64,000 nucleotides of DNA from Bryobacterales bacterium (lineage in GTDB: Bacteria > Acidobacteriota > Terriglobia > Bryobacterales > Bryobacteraceae): positions 23,589 through 87,588 of the forward strand of contig PMOK01000082.1 of assembly GCA_003162425.1 (NCBI GenBank), read 5' to 3'. Positions 1 to 7,847 of this stretch are shown piece by piece. A program made the translations under genes and the position numbers. Numbering within the stretch: position 1 is the stretch's first letter; every line of letters begins with the position of its first letter. The notes beneath the pieces were generated by a model, which worked only from the letters and a program-made list of their open reading frames with translations, searched no databases and was not told the DNA's origin.

Positions 1-713
1 CGCTGCATCCGATATCCATCGAACTTGCGCTGATTGTACAAGCCATCGAACCAGATGAGTGCAACGTCTCCGTAGCGCGTAAGCAACTCGCGCAGTTGCA
101 TCTCCATGTAGCTGAGATAAGTTGGCCACGTATCGCGGGTTGGCTCACCATTCCAGTTCTCGGCGGCGAGCTTGGATGTGTCCCGGAACCCTGGATGATT
201 CATATCCGGCGGCGAGTAGTAGAAACCGAGTGGCATCTTCTGGCGCTGGCACGCTTCGGATAACTGCTTCACGATATCGTTTTTGTAAGGTGTGTTCGAG
301 ATCTTGTAGGTGGTGAATGCGGAATCGAACATGCAAAAGCCGTCATGGTGCTTCGTCGTGAAGACCATATAGCGCTGACCTGCTGTTCTGGCCAACGCGA
401 CCCAGCTATCCGGATCGAAGCGAACCGGGTTGAACCGGCTCGGCAAAGCTCGGTACTCCTGCTCCGTTATGGCGAATTGCTTCGAAGGACGCATGATCGG
501 CCAGGAAGCTTCCACGCTGGCGACAGAGTAAGGTCCCCAATGGATGAACATGCCAAACTTGGCTTCGCGATACCAGGCAGTTCGATGGGCGTCGTCAGCC
601 AGTGATTGAGCCAAAGGTACGGGAGTAGCTTTGGATCCCGTGCTGCGCTGGGGCGAAGCTACCTTCGCAAAAGAGATCCCGGAAGCGATTGCGAGTAACT
701 GACGTCGATTCAT
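1..713 (-). CDS. Alpha-L-fucosidase, GH29, exported (3' end beyond window)
   Basis: Glycoside hydrolase family 29 enzyme that releases terminal L-fucose. The 237 visible residues run from the ATG at 713 to the window edge without a stop. The N-terminus MNRRQLLAIASGISFAKV has an RR pair and hydrophobic stretch, suggesting export, perhaps by Tat. Family motifs are AKFGMFIHWGPYS (51-63), TTKHHDGFCMFDS (119-131) and ALIWFDG (218-224); Asp223 sits where the GH29 nucleophile is expected. It is the last visible gene of the minus-strand fucose operon, 18 bp after the RhaT-like carrier, so it probably supplies free fucose for the genes upstream. The C-terminal part is not in the window. Confidence 0.9.
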   Translation of the reverse strand, partial: MNRRQLLAIASGISFAKVASPQRSTGSKATPVPLAQSLADDAHRTAWYREAKFGMFIHWGPYSVASVEASWPIMRPSKQFAITEQEYRALPSRFNPVRFDPDSWVALARTAGQRYMVFTTKHHDGFCMFDSAFTTYKISNTPYKNDIVKQLSEACQRQKMPLGFYYSPPDMNHPGFRDTSKLAAENWNGEPTRDTWPTYLSYMEMQLRELLTRYGDVALIWFDGLYNQRKFDGYRMQ

Positions 714-731
714 TTTAAAATCACCTTTCCC

Positions 732-1769
732 TCAAGACCGCGAGGCAAGCAGAAACGTCGCGGAAGCCAGCAGGAGAAGGCTAGCAGCCATCCCGTATTT
801 CGCCGACGGCGGAGCGCCGCGCCACTCCGAAGTCAGCAGTCCCGAACCGTTAGCCGTCATGATCATGAAGATCTGGAACAGCGCCCACCCAACGGATGTG
901 CCCAGATCGCCGAGATAGACCGAACCTACGCCGTAGACGGCGAAAGCCCCCATCCATAAAACCCCCATAGCGATCCCGCACCAGGCATCCGCGCCCCACC
1001 CCCCTCGAAAAAACTTCCATGTGCCATTGCGGGAGAGCCGAACCGCAGCATAGGAGACGTTGGGCACAAAGCCGCCTAACAACGCGATGGGCCATACGGC
1101 ATAGCCGGCGCTTTCGGGAGAGTTCCCCATCCGCACCGCCTGCCGGGCGATACCGTCCCCGAATGCAAAGGCGTAATTCAGCATGGGCGCCAGAATTCCG
1201 CATAAGACAGCCAGGCCGAGCGCGGTGCTGTAGCCACTCTCCCGGGCCGGGCGTGCCGCGGTTCCGGTTTTCTCGCGCATTCTCCCGGCCCAGGCGGCGA
1301 GCGCGACTCCCACTATCATTACGGCAACCCCGCAAAAGACGATTAAGCCCCGGTAGCTGGCGGCAACATCGCGATGCTTGACGAGCAGCGGGACGAGCGT
1401 TCCGAAAAGCGCCCCAAGACCCACAATTACGGCGTATCCGAGCGCCATCCCGAGCCGCGCGATGCACAGACCGAACAGCACCTGCGCGATTCCCCATCCT
1501 GCTCCGAACAACAGCGACGGCGCGAATGTCATGAGGGGCAGTGAACGATATACTGCCGGCAAGTCCGCCACGTTTTTCAGAGCGAGCGCCCAGGGAAGGA
1601 TGATTAGGGAAACGATGCTAAAGACAAGCCACACGCATTCCCACGGCCACCGGCGGGCGTACTTCATGGGCAGCATGCATGTGCCGGAGAGCAAACCCGC
1701 CAACAGCGTCAACGCAAAGCCGATTCGAAAATGTTCCAAGGTCAGCGGCTCCCCGGGATGAGGTCGCAT
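732..1769 (-). CDS. RhaT-family sugar/proton symporter, probable L-fucose carrier
   Basis: A 345-residue integral membrane protein with about ten hydrophobic segments, the length and organisation of the L-rhamnose/H+ symporter RhaT (drug/metabolite transporter superfamily). Recognisable parts are the first helix with LLAGLLSGTCMLPMKYARRW, and the segment with GWGIAQVLFGLCIARLGMAL. It would carry a deoxysugar across the inner membrane. The genomic context argues for L-fucose rather than L-rhamnose; this is inference. The ATG at 1769 overlaps the end of the fuconate dehydratase gene by 28 bp, so a slightly later start (a TTG about ten codons in) is also possible. The overlap suggests translational coupling. 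Confidence 0.85.
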   Translation of the reverse strand: MRPHPGEPLTLEHFRIGFALTLLAGLLSGTCMLPMKYARRWPWECVWLVFSIVSLIILPWALALKNVADLPAVYRSLPLMTFAPSLLFGAGWGIAQVLFGLCIARLGMALGYAVIVGLGALFGTLVPLLVKHRDVAASYRGLIVFCGVAVMIVGVALAAWAGRMREKTGTAARPARESGYSTALGLAVLCGILAPMLNYAFAFGDGIARQAVRMGNSPESAGYAVWPIALLGGFVPNVSYAAVRLSRNGTWKFFRGGWGADAWCGIAMGVLWMGAFAVYGVGSVYLGDLGTSVGWALFQIFMIMTANGSGLLTSEWRGAPPSAKYGMAASLLLLASATFLLASRS

Positions 1770-2986
1770 GAAAGGCCGGGCTCCTGCGCCGTAACATACT
1801 TTCCGTTTTCGACCACGGCCGGATGCACGAAGTGCTGGCGCAAGTGGGGAATGTGCTCAAGAAAGACGACCGGATGGCCAAGCGCCACGTGATTGAACAG
1901 GACCAGGTGCTGGTGAATTTGCCCCATATCTCCCACATGCGGCACCACCGGCATCTCGTATCTCCGCGCCAGCAGGCTGACCGCGAGGAACTCGGCAACG
2001 CCGGCCAGACGCGTGCAATCCGCCTGCGCAAAGTGCATGGCGCGACTTAGCATGAAGTTGCGGAACATTATGCGATTGGGTACATGCTCACCCAAGGCGA
2101 TGCGGAGGGGCGCGATTCGGTCGGCGAGCCGGACGTGTCCTTCGATATCGTCCGGATGAGTGGGCTCTTCGATCCAATAGGGATCGATCTCGCGCACAGC
2201 CTCGCACACGCGGGCGGCCTGTTGCACCGTCCATTGTTGATTGGCGTCGAGCATAATCCGGCACTCGGCTCCGGCGAGTTGGCGAAGCAGGGTAGCGCGG
2301 CGTACGTCTCGCCTCCAGTCCGCGGAACCAACCTTGAGCTTCAGTGCCCGGAAGCCTCTGTCGAGCGCCTGTTTCACGTTGTCCGAGAGTTGCGCCTCGT
2401 CGTACTGAAACCAACCGACGGAGGTGTCGTAACCGGGATATCCGTCTACGAGAACATGTTCGCGTTCCGTTCGGCGTTCGCGCTCCGCCTCGATCATTTC
2501 AACGGCCTGCTCGCGGGTTAAATCTTCTTCGAGATAACTGAGGTCCAGCAGATTCGCCAACTCGCGCGAACTCAGATCGAGGAGCAGACGCCACAAAGGC
2601 ACGCCGCGCGCTTTCGCCCAAAGATCGAAACAGGCGTTCGTCAAAGAAGCCAGAGCGAGGTGAACAGCACCTTTGTGCGGCCCCAGCCACCGCAGGCTTG
2701 CGTCATCCGACAGTTTGCGGCTCACCGCGCCGAAGTCGGACATCAAGTCTTCAATAGGTATTTTGGGAAGCAATTCGCCAAGCGCTGCGATCAAACGGCA
2801 GACGATCTCGTTGCCATTGCCCAAAGTGAGAACGATTCCGCAACCCGAAATGCCATCCGCGGCGATCAACCGCGTGACCGCGAACGCGTATTGGACCACA
2901 TTGTGAACAGCGTCCGTGCCGGCGCCCGCTTCCAAATCGAACCGGCGGTCCTCCGTCTCAACGCGCAAGATAGTGACGGACTTCAT
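1742..2986 (-). CDS. L-fuconate dehydratase (enolase superfamily)
   Basis: Mandelate racemase/enolase-superfamily enzyme of 414 residues, matching the FucD/ENOSF1 subgroup that dehydrates L-fuconate to 2-keto-3-deoxy-L-fuconate. Visible signatures are GYPGYDTSVGWFQYDE (182-197), ALKLKVG with the catalytic lysines (216, 218), metal ligands in LDANQ (D247), WIEEPT (E273 or E274) and GEHVPNR (E300), and PHVGDMGQIHQH with the base His350. The YDTSVGW and GEHVPNR blocks are typical of fuconate dehydratases rather than other acid-sugar dehydratases. It follows the SDR gene with an ATGA overlap and precedes the carrier. Together they point to non-phosphorylative fucose breakdown. Confidence 0.88.
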   Translation of the reverse strand: MKSVTILRVETEDRRFDLEAGAGTDAVHNVVQYAFAVTRLIAADGISGCGIVLTLGNGNEIVCRLIAALGELLPKIPIEDLMSDFGAVSRKLSDDASLRWLGPHKGAVHLALASLTNACFDLWAKARGVPLWRLLLDLSSRELANLLDLSYLEEDLTREQAVEMIEAERERRTEREHVLVDGYPGYDTSVGWFQYDEAQLSDNVKQALDRGFRALKLKVGSADWRRDVRRATLLRQLAGAECRIMLDANQQWTVQQAARVCEAVREIDPYWIEEPTHPDDIEGHVRLADRIAPLRIALGEHVPNRIMFRNFMLSRAMHFAQADCTRLAGVAEFLAVSLLARRYEMPVVPHVGDMGQIHQHLVLFNHVALGHPVVFLEHIPHLRQHFVHPAVVENGKYVTAQEPGLSCDLIPGSR

Positions 2987-3741
2987 CGCCGGTAGCCTAG
3001 TTCCGCGCCCCCGCTAACGGGAAGGATGCAGCCCGTGATGAAACGCGCTTTCTCGGACAATAGAAACACAGCGGCATCGGCGATCACGTCGCCTTGCGGA
3101 CAGTATCCAAGCGCGTGAATCTGATCCAGGTACGTTCGGATCGACGTTGCATCCGGTTGCTCGCCGCACCAGCGTTCGAGCGTCGGGGTCCAAACACCAG
3201 CCGGACAAACGGCATTGACTCGGACGCCGAACCCGGCATAGTCAAGCGCCATGGACTTCGTTAGCGCGATCATGCCGCCTTTGGTTGCCGTGTAGGCGGC
3301 GTGAATCGATTGCCCGATGAGACCCACCATGCTGGCGGTGTTCAGGATGACACCACGGGTTTGCTTCAGCATGGGCAGCGCTGACCTCGTCGTCCAATAA
3401 ACGCTTTTTAGATTGACATTAAACAAACTGTCCCACTCCCGCTCTGAGGTTTCCTCCAACGTCTTGGAAGGACTCGCAATTCCTGCGTTGTTGTGCACCG
3501 CGTCGATCCGGCCAAAATGGGAGAATGCTGTTTTCACGGCACGGTCGACCGAGGCGCCATCAGCGACATCACACATCAGGGCGATGCTGCCGTCGCCCGC
3601 ATGCGCCGTCCCCTCCGCGGCGTGCTCGTCGACATCGACCACCACGACCTTCGCGCCTTCAGCTGCATAAACAATCGCACATGCGCGGCCGATTCCGCTC
3701 CCGCCTCCGGTAATGAACACGACCTTGTCTTCGAGTAGCAT
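2983..3741 (-). CDS. SDR-family dehydrogenase, likely L-fucose pathway
   Basis: Short-chain dehydrogenase/reductase with an N-terminal Rossmann motif (TGGGSGIG), the NNAG motif, and a Ser-Tyr-Lys catalytic set in NTASMVGLIGQSIHAAYTATK. The start chosen is the ATG at 3741 (MLLEDKVVFITGGG), because SDRs usually begin just before the first strand; an in-frame ATG at 3762 would overlap the preceding gene by 14 bp. Between L-fuconate dehydratase and a sugar-binding protein, it could oxidise L-fucose to the lactone or 2-keto-3-deoxy-L-fuconate in the next steps. The sequence alone does not decide between these. NAD(P) preference is uncertain, though the Asp in VVVVDVDE after strand 2 favours NAD+. 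Confidence 0.85.
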   Translation of the reverse strand: MLLEDKVVFITGGGSGIGRACAIVYAAEGAKVVVVDVDEHAAEGTAHAGDGSIALMCDVADGASVDRAVKTAFSHFGRIDAVHNNAGIASPSKTLEETSEREWDSLFNVNLKSVYWTTRSALPMLKQTRGVILNTASMVGLIGQSIHAAYTATKGGMIALTKSMALDYAGFGVRVNAVCPAGVWTPTLERWCGEQPDATSIRTYLDQIHALGYCPQGDVIADAAVFLLSEKARFITGCILPVSGGAELGYRR

Positions 3742-3748
3742 CTTGGCC

Positions 3749-4912
3749 CTATTGCGCCTCATACGATTTATGGCATTCGGCGATTCCCTTCTCCATCGCG
3801 TCGAGAGCTGCCGGAATCCCCATCTCGCCGGTCATGGCGGAACGAACCGTACGCCAAAGCAGCTCCTCGATCGCGGGATAGTAAGGAAGGCTGGGCGGAA
3901 CTAGCACGTCTTCGGCGATAACACAATCCAGCAGCCTCCAGCGCTCGCTCTCCGCGGCGGGCGCTTCGGAACGCATTTGCGCAACTACGGCCGGGCGCGC
4001 GGGAACCGACCCTTGACGCGCTTCTTGCAGTTGCTGTTCGGGCGAGGTGAGAAACCGAAGGAGTTGGATCGCCTCTGGCCGCTGGATGCCGCGCCGCGTG
4101 AGTGCGAAAGTATGCGATCCGGCATATGCTTTGTGGATTCCGCCGGGCCCGGCGGGCATTCTGGCCAAGCCGAGTTGGCCGCTCACCTGAGATACGGCAG
4201 GATCGTGATACACGCCGTAATAGCCCGGCCAATCGCAAATCATTGCGGCAAGGCCGTCGCGGAAACACTGGTGCGCCTCGTCGTAACGCCACTCAACCAC
4301 TCGCGCGGGAACCGCACCCGAACCGTACAACTCACGAATGACTTCCAGCGCCCAGGTGCCACCCGCATTGTTTAGCTGCGGGATCTTCGATTGAGGGAAT
4401 AAGCGTGCACCGGCCATCTCAGCCAATTCAAAAAACATTCCGAACAGGCCGGAGCCCCGTCCGGTAAATACGAAACCAAAAAAGCCGCGGCCCGTCGATA
4501 GCCGGCGTGCTGTCTCGATGAGTTCCGTCCATGTGCCTGGGGCCTGCACCATTAGGTCCCTTCGATAATGCAGCAATTTCACATCGATGTTGCGCGGCAG
4601 CCCATAGAGGCGGCCTTCGATTCTTGCGCGCTCCATGAGCGGCGCATAGAAATCGGCGATATTGAGTTGACTGATAGCGTCATCAAGAGGCGCGAGAAAA
4701 GATAGCTGCGACGGCGCGTACTTGGTGTGCGTGCTTACCAGGTCGTACGTGACCTCGGGCAACGACGCGAGATGCGCATTCAACTGCTCGTGAGGAGCGC
4801 GAAAGCCGATGTTCACGCGGGTTCCCGCCGCGCGCTCGAAATTGGCAATGCACGCGTAGAGTTGGTCATACATGGGGCCACTGATCAATGCGACGCACAA
4901 CGGATCAGGCAT
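3749..4912 (-). CDS. Family 1 extracellular solute-binding protein without signal peptide
   Basis: Resembles sugar-binding proteins of ABC transporters (SBP_bac_1 fold): an N-terminal alpha/beta lobe, a central stretch with YDLVSTHTKYAPSQ and GLPRNIDVKLLHYRRDL, and a C-terminal region with FALTRRGIQRPEAIQLLRFL. The open frame continues upstream to 5035, but the part before 4912 overlaps the remains of a GntR gene, and the ATG at 4912 (MPDPLCVALISGPMYDQL) begins directly at the first strand of the fold. With this start there is no signal peptide or lipobox, and no ABC permease or ATPase gene lies nearby. It may therefore act in the cytoplasm, perhaps as a sugar sensor, or be a relic. It is co-directional with the fucose genes, 7 bp upstream of the SDR start. 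Confidence 0.78.
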   Translation of the reverse strand: MPDPLCVALISGPMYDQLYACIANFERAAGTRVNIGFRAPHEQLNAHLASLPEVTYDLVSTHTKYAPSQLSFLAPLDDAISQLNIADFYAPLMERARIEGRLYGLPRNIDVKLLHYRRDLMVQAPGTWTELIETARRLSTGRGFFGFVFTGRGSGLFGMFFELAEMAGARLFPQSKIPQLNNAGGTWALEVIRELYGSGAVPARVVEWRYDEAHQCFRDGLAAMICDWPGYYGVYHDPAVSQVSGQLGLARMPAGPGGIHKAYAGSHTFALTRRGIQRPEAIQLLRFLTSPEQQLQEARQGSVPARPAVVAQMRSEAPAAESERWRLLDCVIAEDVLVPPSLPYYPAIEELLWRTVRSAMTGEMGIPAALDAMEKGIAECHKSYEAQ

Positions 4913-4919
4913 CGACGTG

Positions 4920-5409
4920 CTACCCTTTCCGTCCGCGCGACCGCTGACCATTGTGATGAGCTTCCATGGATCCTTCGACGCTCTCCCGGGCTGCATAGGT
5001 CGATGCGGCGAAGATCCGGATACAGTGCTGTACACACTGGCCGGCGAGAATCGGATTGCCCTCGCGGTTCATGTCCGGCACCAGACGTTGATTCGGCAGG
5101 TCGCCAATCCAGGCGTCCGGTTCTTGCTCGCTCGTGAGGACGCGGATCTGAATAAACGCAATAGCGGGAAGAGGAATTTCGCTCCGATCTCGGCCAACAC
5201 AGGGTTGCCGGGCGCACTCGTGAGCGCGATATGAAAGTGGGGATCTCTCTGAACGGCGCCTGCGCCAGGCTGAACTCCTGAGGCCAAATGGTTTCCGCGA
5301 CTCGATGCCGGGCGTGGAGACGGCCCGTCACGATGACTTGCTCAAGCGCCGAGGCAAGTTGTTCTTTCAGAAGGACGCCGTGCGAGGCGTCATCGAGAAG
5401 GGCGGGCAT
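4920..5409 (-). pseudogene. Decayed GntR regulator (FadR/FCD subfamily)
   Basis: Three reading frames together give a GntR-type regulator. From the ATG at 5409, frame one encodes the start of the winged helix (LLKEQLASALEQVIVTGRLH ... SLAQAPFRE). It jumps directly to the middle of an FCD ligand domain in a second frame (DPHFHIALTSAPGNPVLAEI). A third frame then gives a plausible FCD end (RIFAASTYAARESVEGSM) stopping at 4920-4922. Roughly 100 residues normally found between the winged helix and the FH motif are absent, so sequencing error alone cannot explain the damage. It heads the fucose operon and would have been its sensor. Confidence 0.75.
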
Positions 5410-5424
5410 AAGTCGCTCAGATGG

Positions 5425-5462
5425 AGTATATCTAAACCAACGGCGGTCGTAAATGGTTGGTT
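5425..5462 (-). promoter_or_regulatory. Candidate promoter with inverted-repeat operator of the fucose operon
   Basis: On the minus strand a possible -35 (TTTACG, 5448-5453) is followed after 17 bp by a possible -10 (TATACT, 5425-5430), about 16 bp before the GntR remnant start. A perfect 7-bp inverted repeat, AACCAAC at 5435-5441 and GTTGGTT at 5456-5462, overlaps this promoter. It resembles the half-sites used by several GntR-FCD regulators. The hexamers are imperfect, so the promoter call is tentative; the repeat itself is seen directly. Confidence 0.4.
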
Positions 5463-5636
5463 AGGCCTTTGAAAAACTAATAGGGCTTATTTCGACCCTT
5501 TGGGAAAATCTCGAACATCGCAGCCACCCTGCACCTGTATCGCGCCGCCGTCGTGCGTCTGGCGGCCGCGCCTGAGGGAGCAATCCGAACAATCGGCAGT
5601 GTGTATAACGGCCGCCGGTTCGCTATAGTTTTCAGC

Positions 5637-7847
5637 ATGGACCTGCGGCGAGTTCCCGCTCGGAGGGTTAGCGATCATGCAGCGCTCCGTTGGCTCGCCG
5701 CCTTGTCGTTCTTCATCGCCGCTGGTGGAAGTAGAAGCGGGTTCGCCCAGGAGTTAGACACAGCCATTCGGCAGCAGGGCGAAAGCCGTTTCACGGTGAT
5801 GGATGAGGTACGGGATTCACAGGAGCGAACCGCTTATCTCAAGCTCTATCGCAAGAAGAAGCCCGAAGAGAGGCACAGTTTGGCGGAGCGTTTCATTGAG
5901 ACGTATCCGCAATCGTGGCTTCTGGGGCACGCTTATGAGGCGGCCGCTAAAGCGTCCATCGATCTCGGCTCCTATGACCGAGCTATCCAAGAGGCAAAGC
6001 AATCTTTACGTTTGTTTCCTGAGAATCCCCTCTTACTGGTTCCGTTGGCGAACGTTGCGGCGCAACAAGGATTGATGCCTCTCGCCGAGAGGACGGCCAA
6101 AGATGCCTTGGAGTATCTGGATGAATTCGGGCCGCCGGCTGGTACGAAGCGGAAGGCCTGGCCGGAGCTGAGGGACAAACTGAAGGCATCGGCCCGCTTC
6201 GCGCTGGGCAGAGTATACGCCAGCGAGGGTCTCGCCGCCTCGGGCTCGTCAAGGCGCGCTCTTCAGTTGAAGTCGTTCGACGAACTGACAACGGCATTGC
6301 AGTTGAACCGGAACGATGCGGAGATCTACTACTTGCGAGGCGTTGTGGAGGAGGCTCTGGGCCGGTCGGCTGACGCCGCGTCAGACTATGCCGAAGCGGC
6401 CCGGCTAGGACACAATCTGCAGGAGACGGCGGCGAAATCGTTGCGGCGCATTTACGCCGCCGACCGAAGGCGCAACGGAGCAACGATTTCGATTCACCCG
6501 GGACCAGGAGACGACTCCGGCTTCAACAAATTTCTGGCTGGCCTGCCACCGCCCAAGATTCCAGCAGCGGAGAATCGCACCAGTGCCACGGAGGGGGAAC
6601 CGGGGCCGTACGCAGGGTCATCGTCCTGCGCCCCTTGCCACGGGCGTGAATACGAGTCGTGGCGGCAGACTGGTATGTCGCGCATGTTGCGTCCGTACAA
6701 AGCCGAGAACATCATGGGCGATTTCAGTCCCGGCACCCAGTATCGAGGCGACGATGGCGCAGTCATTCGTTTGGGTAACGACGGCCGGCCTTTCTTCGAG
6801 ATGTCCGCGAGTGACGGGCACCTTGCGAAGTATCATGTCGACTTCACCATCGGCTCGAAATGGCAACAAGGGTATGTAACGCGGCTCCCCGACGGTCGAA
6901 TGCAGGTGCTTCCCATTGAATACAACAAGATTCATGGCCAATGGGTGAACTATTGGAAATGGATTGACCCGCCATCGAGCGATCGCGCCGACATAAGTAA
7001 GTTTCCGCGGCTGCTTCCGGCCACTAACTACCAGCTGAATTGCGCCATGTGCCATACCAGTCGGTTGCGAGCGGCGTCCACTCTAGAAGAAAGCATGATG
7101 CAAGCTCGGTTTCAGGAAGCCGGCATCGACTGCGAAATGTGTCACGGTCCCTCAAAGCAGCACGTCGACCGGATGCAGCGGGAAAACCGGAATTACTCGA
7201 TAGATTCGACAGGCACAGACGGGTTAGCGGCCCCGGTGAACTTCCAAAAGACGAAAAATAGGGAAGAAATAAAGGTTTGTGCGCAATGCCACCGTCAATC
7301 GGCGGAAAGAGAAGCTAGTGTGCATAATGAACTGAATTACTCGTCAACCGGACCGAGCTTTCTCTTGCCCAGTGTAAGCCGCAACTACCCGGAGTTCCTG
7401 CGGCGCGCTTTCTATAAGGACGGGCGGTTCCGGGAAACGACATTCATTGTCGAAGCGTTCACCCGCTCAGCTTGCTATCGCCAGGGCACGGCGCGCTGCT
7501 CCAGTTGCCATGATCCGCATCCGGTGGACGCCGCCACGAATCCCGCATCGCTCAAGTTCCTGGATCATCCCGATCAGCGGTGCTTGCAATGTCATGAAAA
7601 GTTCCAGAATAGTCCGGAACGACATACCCATCACGCTGCCAGCTCGGAAGGAAGCAGGTGCGAGGCATGCCACATGCCGCGCATCATGAACAGTGTCATG
7701 TTCGAAGCCCGTTCTCACGAGATCGATGACCTTCCGGACGCCGGTATGACAGCGCGATTTGGACAGAAGGATAGCCCCAATGCGTGCCTCCTCTGCCACA
7801 CCGAAAAGGACACGGCCTGGGTTTCCGATAAGCTGGCGCATTGGTGA
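5637..7847 (+). CDS. TPR-octaheme c-type cytochrome, exported
   Basis: Large exported cytochrome. The ATG at 5637 (MDLRRVPARR) is preferred over an upstream in-frame ATG at 5553, because a signal peptide (ALRWLAALSFFIAAGG, then GFAQ) follows it. The first half (about 60-300) is helical with TPR-like repeats. The second half (from about residue 331) contains eight CXXCH heme-binding motifs: CAPCH, CAMCH, CEMCH, CAQCH, CSSCH, CLQCH, CEACH and CLLCH, with the CHGP pattern of the cytochrome c554 family. It would work in the periplasm or at the outer membrane as an electron carrier or a multiheme oxidoreductase. The stop overlaps the next start (GTGA), so it is translated with the CRTAC1 gene. Confidence 0.87.
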   Translation: MDLRRVPARRVSDHAALRWLAALSFFIAAGGSRSGFAQELDTAIRQQGESRFTVMDEVRDSQERTAYLKLYRKKKPEERHSLAERFIETYPQSWLLGHAYEAAAKASIDLGSYDRAIQEAKQSLRLFPENPLLLVPLANVAAQQGLMPLAERTAKDALEYLDEFGPPAGTKRKAWPELRDKLKASARFALGRVYASEGLAASGSSRRALQLKSFDELTTALQLNRNDAEIYYLRGVVEEALGRSADAASDYAEAARLGHNLQETAAKSLRRIYAADRRRNGATISIHPGPGDDSGFNKFLAGLPPPKIPAAENRTSATEGEPGPYAGSSSCAPCHGREYESWRQTGMSRMLRPYKAENIMGDFSPGTQYRGDDGAVIRLGNDGRPFFEMSASDGHLAKYHVDFTIGSKWQQGYVTRLPDGRMQVLPIEYNKIHGQWVNYWKWIDPPSSDRADISKFPRLLPATNYQLNCAMCHTSRLRAASTLEESMMQARFQEAGIDCEMCHGPSKQHVDRMQRENRNYSIDSTGTDGLAAPVNFQKTKNREEIKVCAQCHRQSAEREASVHNELNYSSTGPSFLLPSVSRNYPEFLRRAFYKDGRFRETTFIVEAFTRSACYRQGTARCSSCHDPHPVDAATNPASLKFLDHPDQRCLQCHEKFQNSPERHTHHAASSEGSRCEACHMPRIMNSVMFEARSHEIDDLPDAGMTARFGQKDSPNACLLCHTEKDTAWVSDKLAHW

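Noticed and set aside
3768..4292. 174-codon open frame within the solute-binding protein gene
   Set aside because: It is a shadow in another frame of a gene with clear family similarity.
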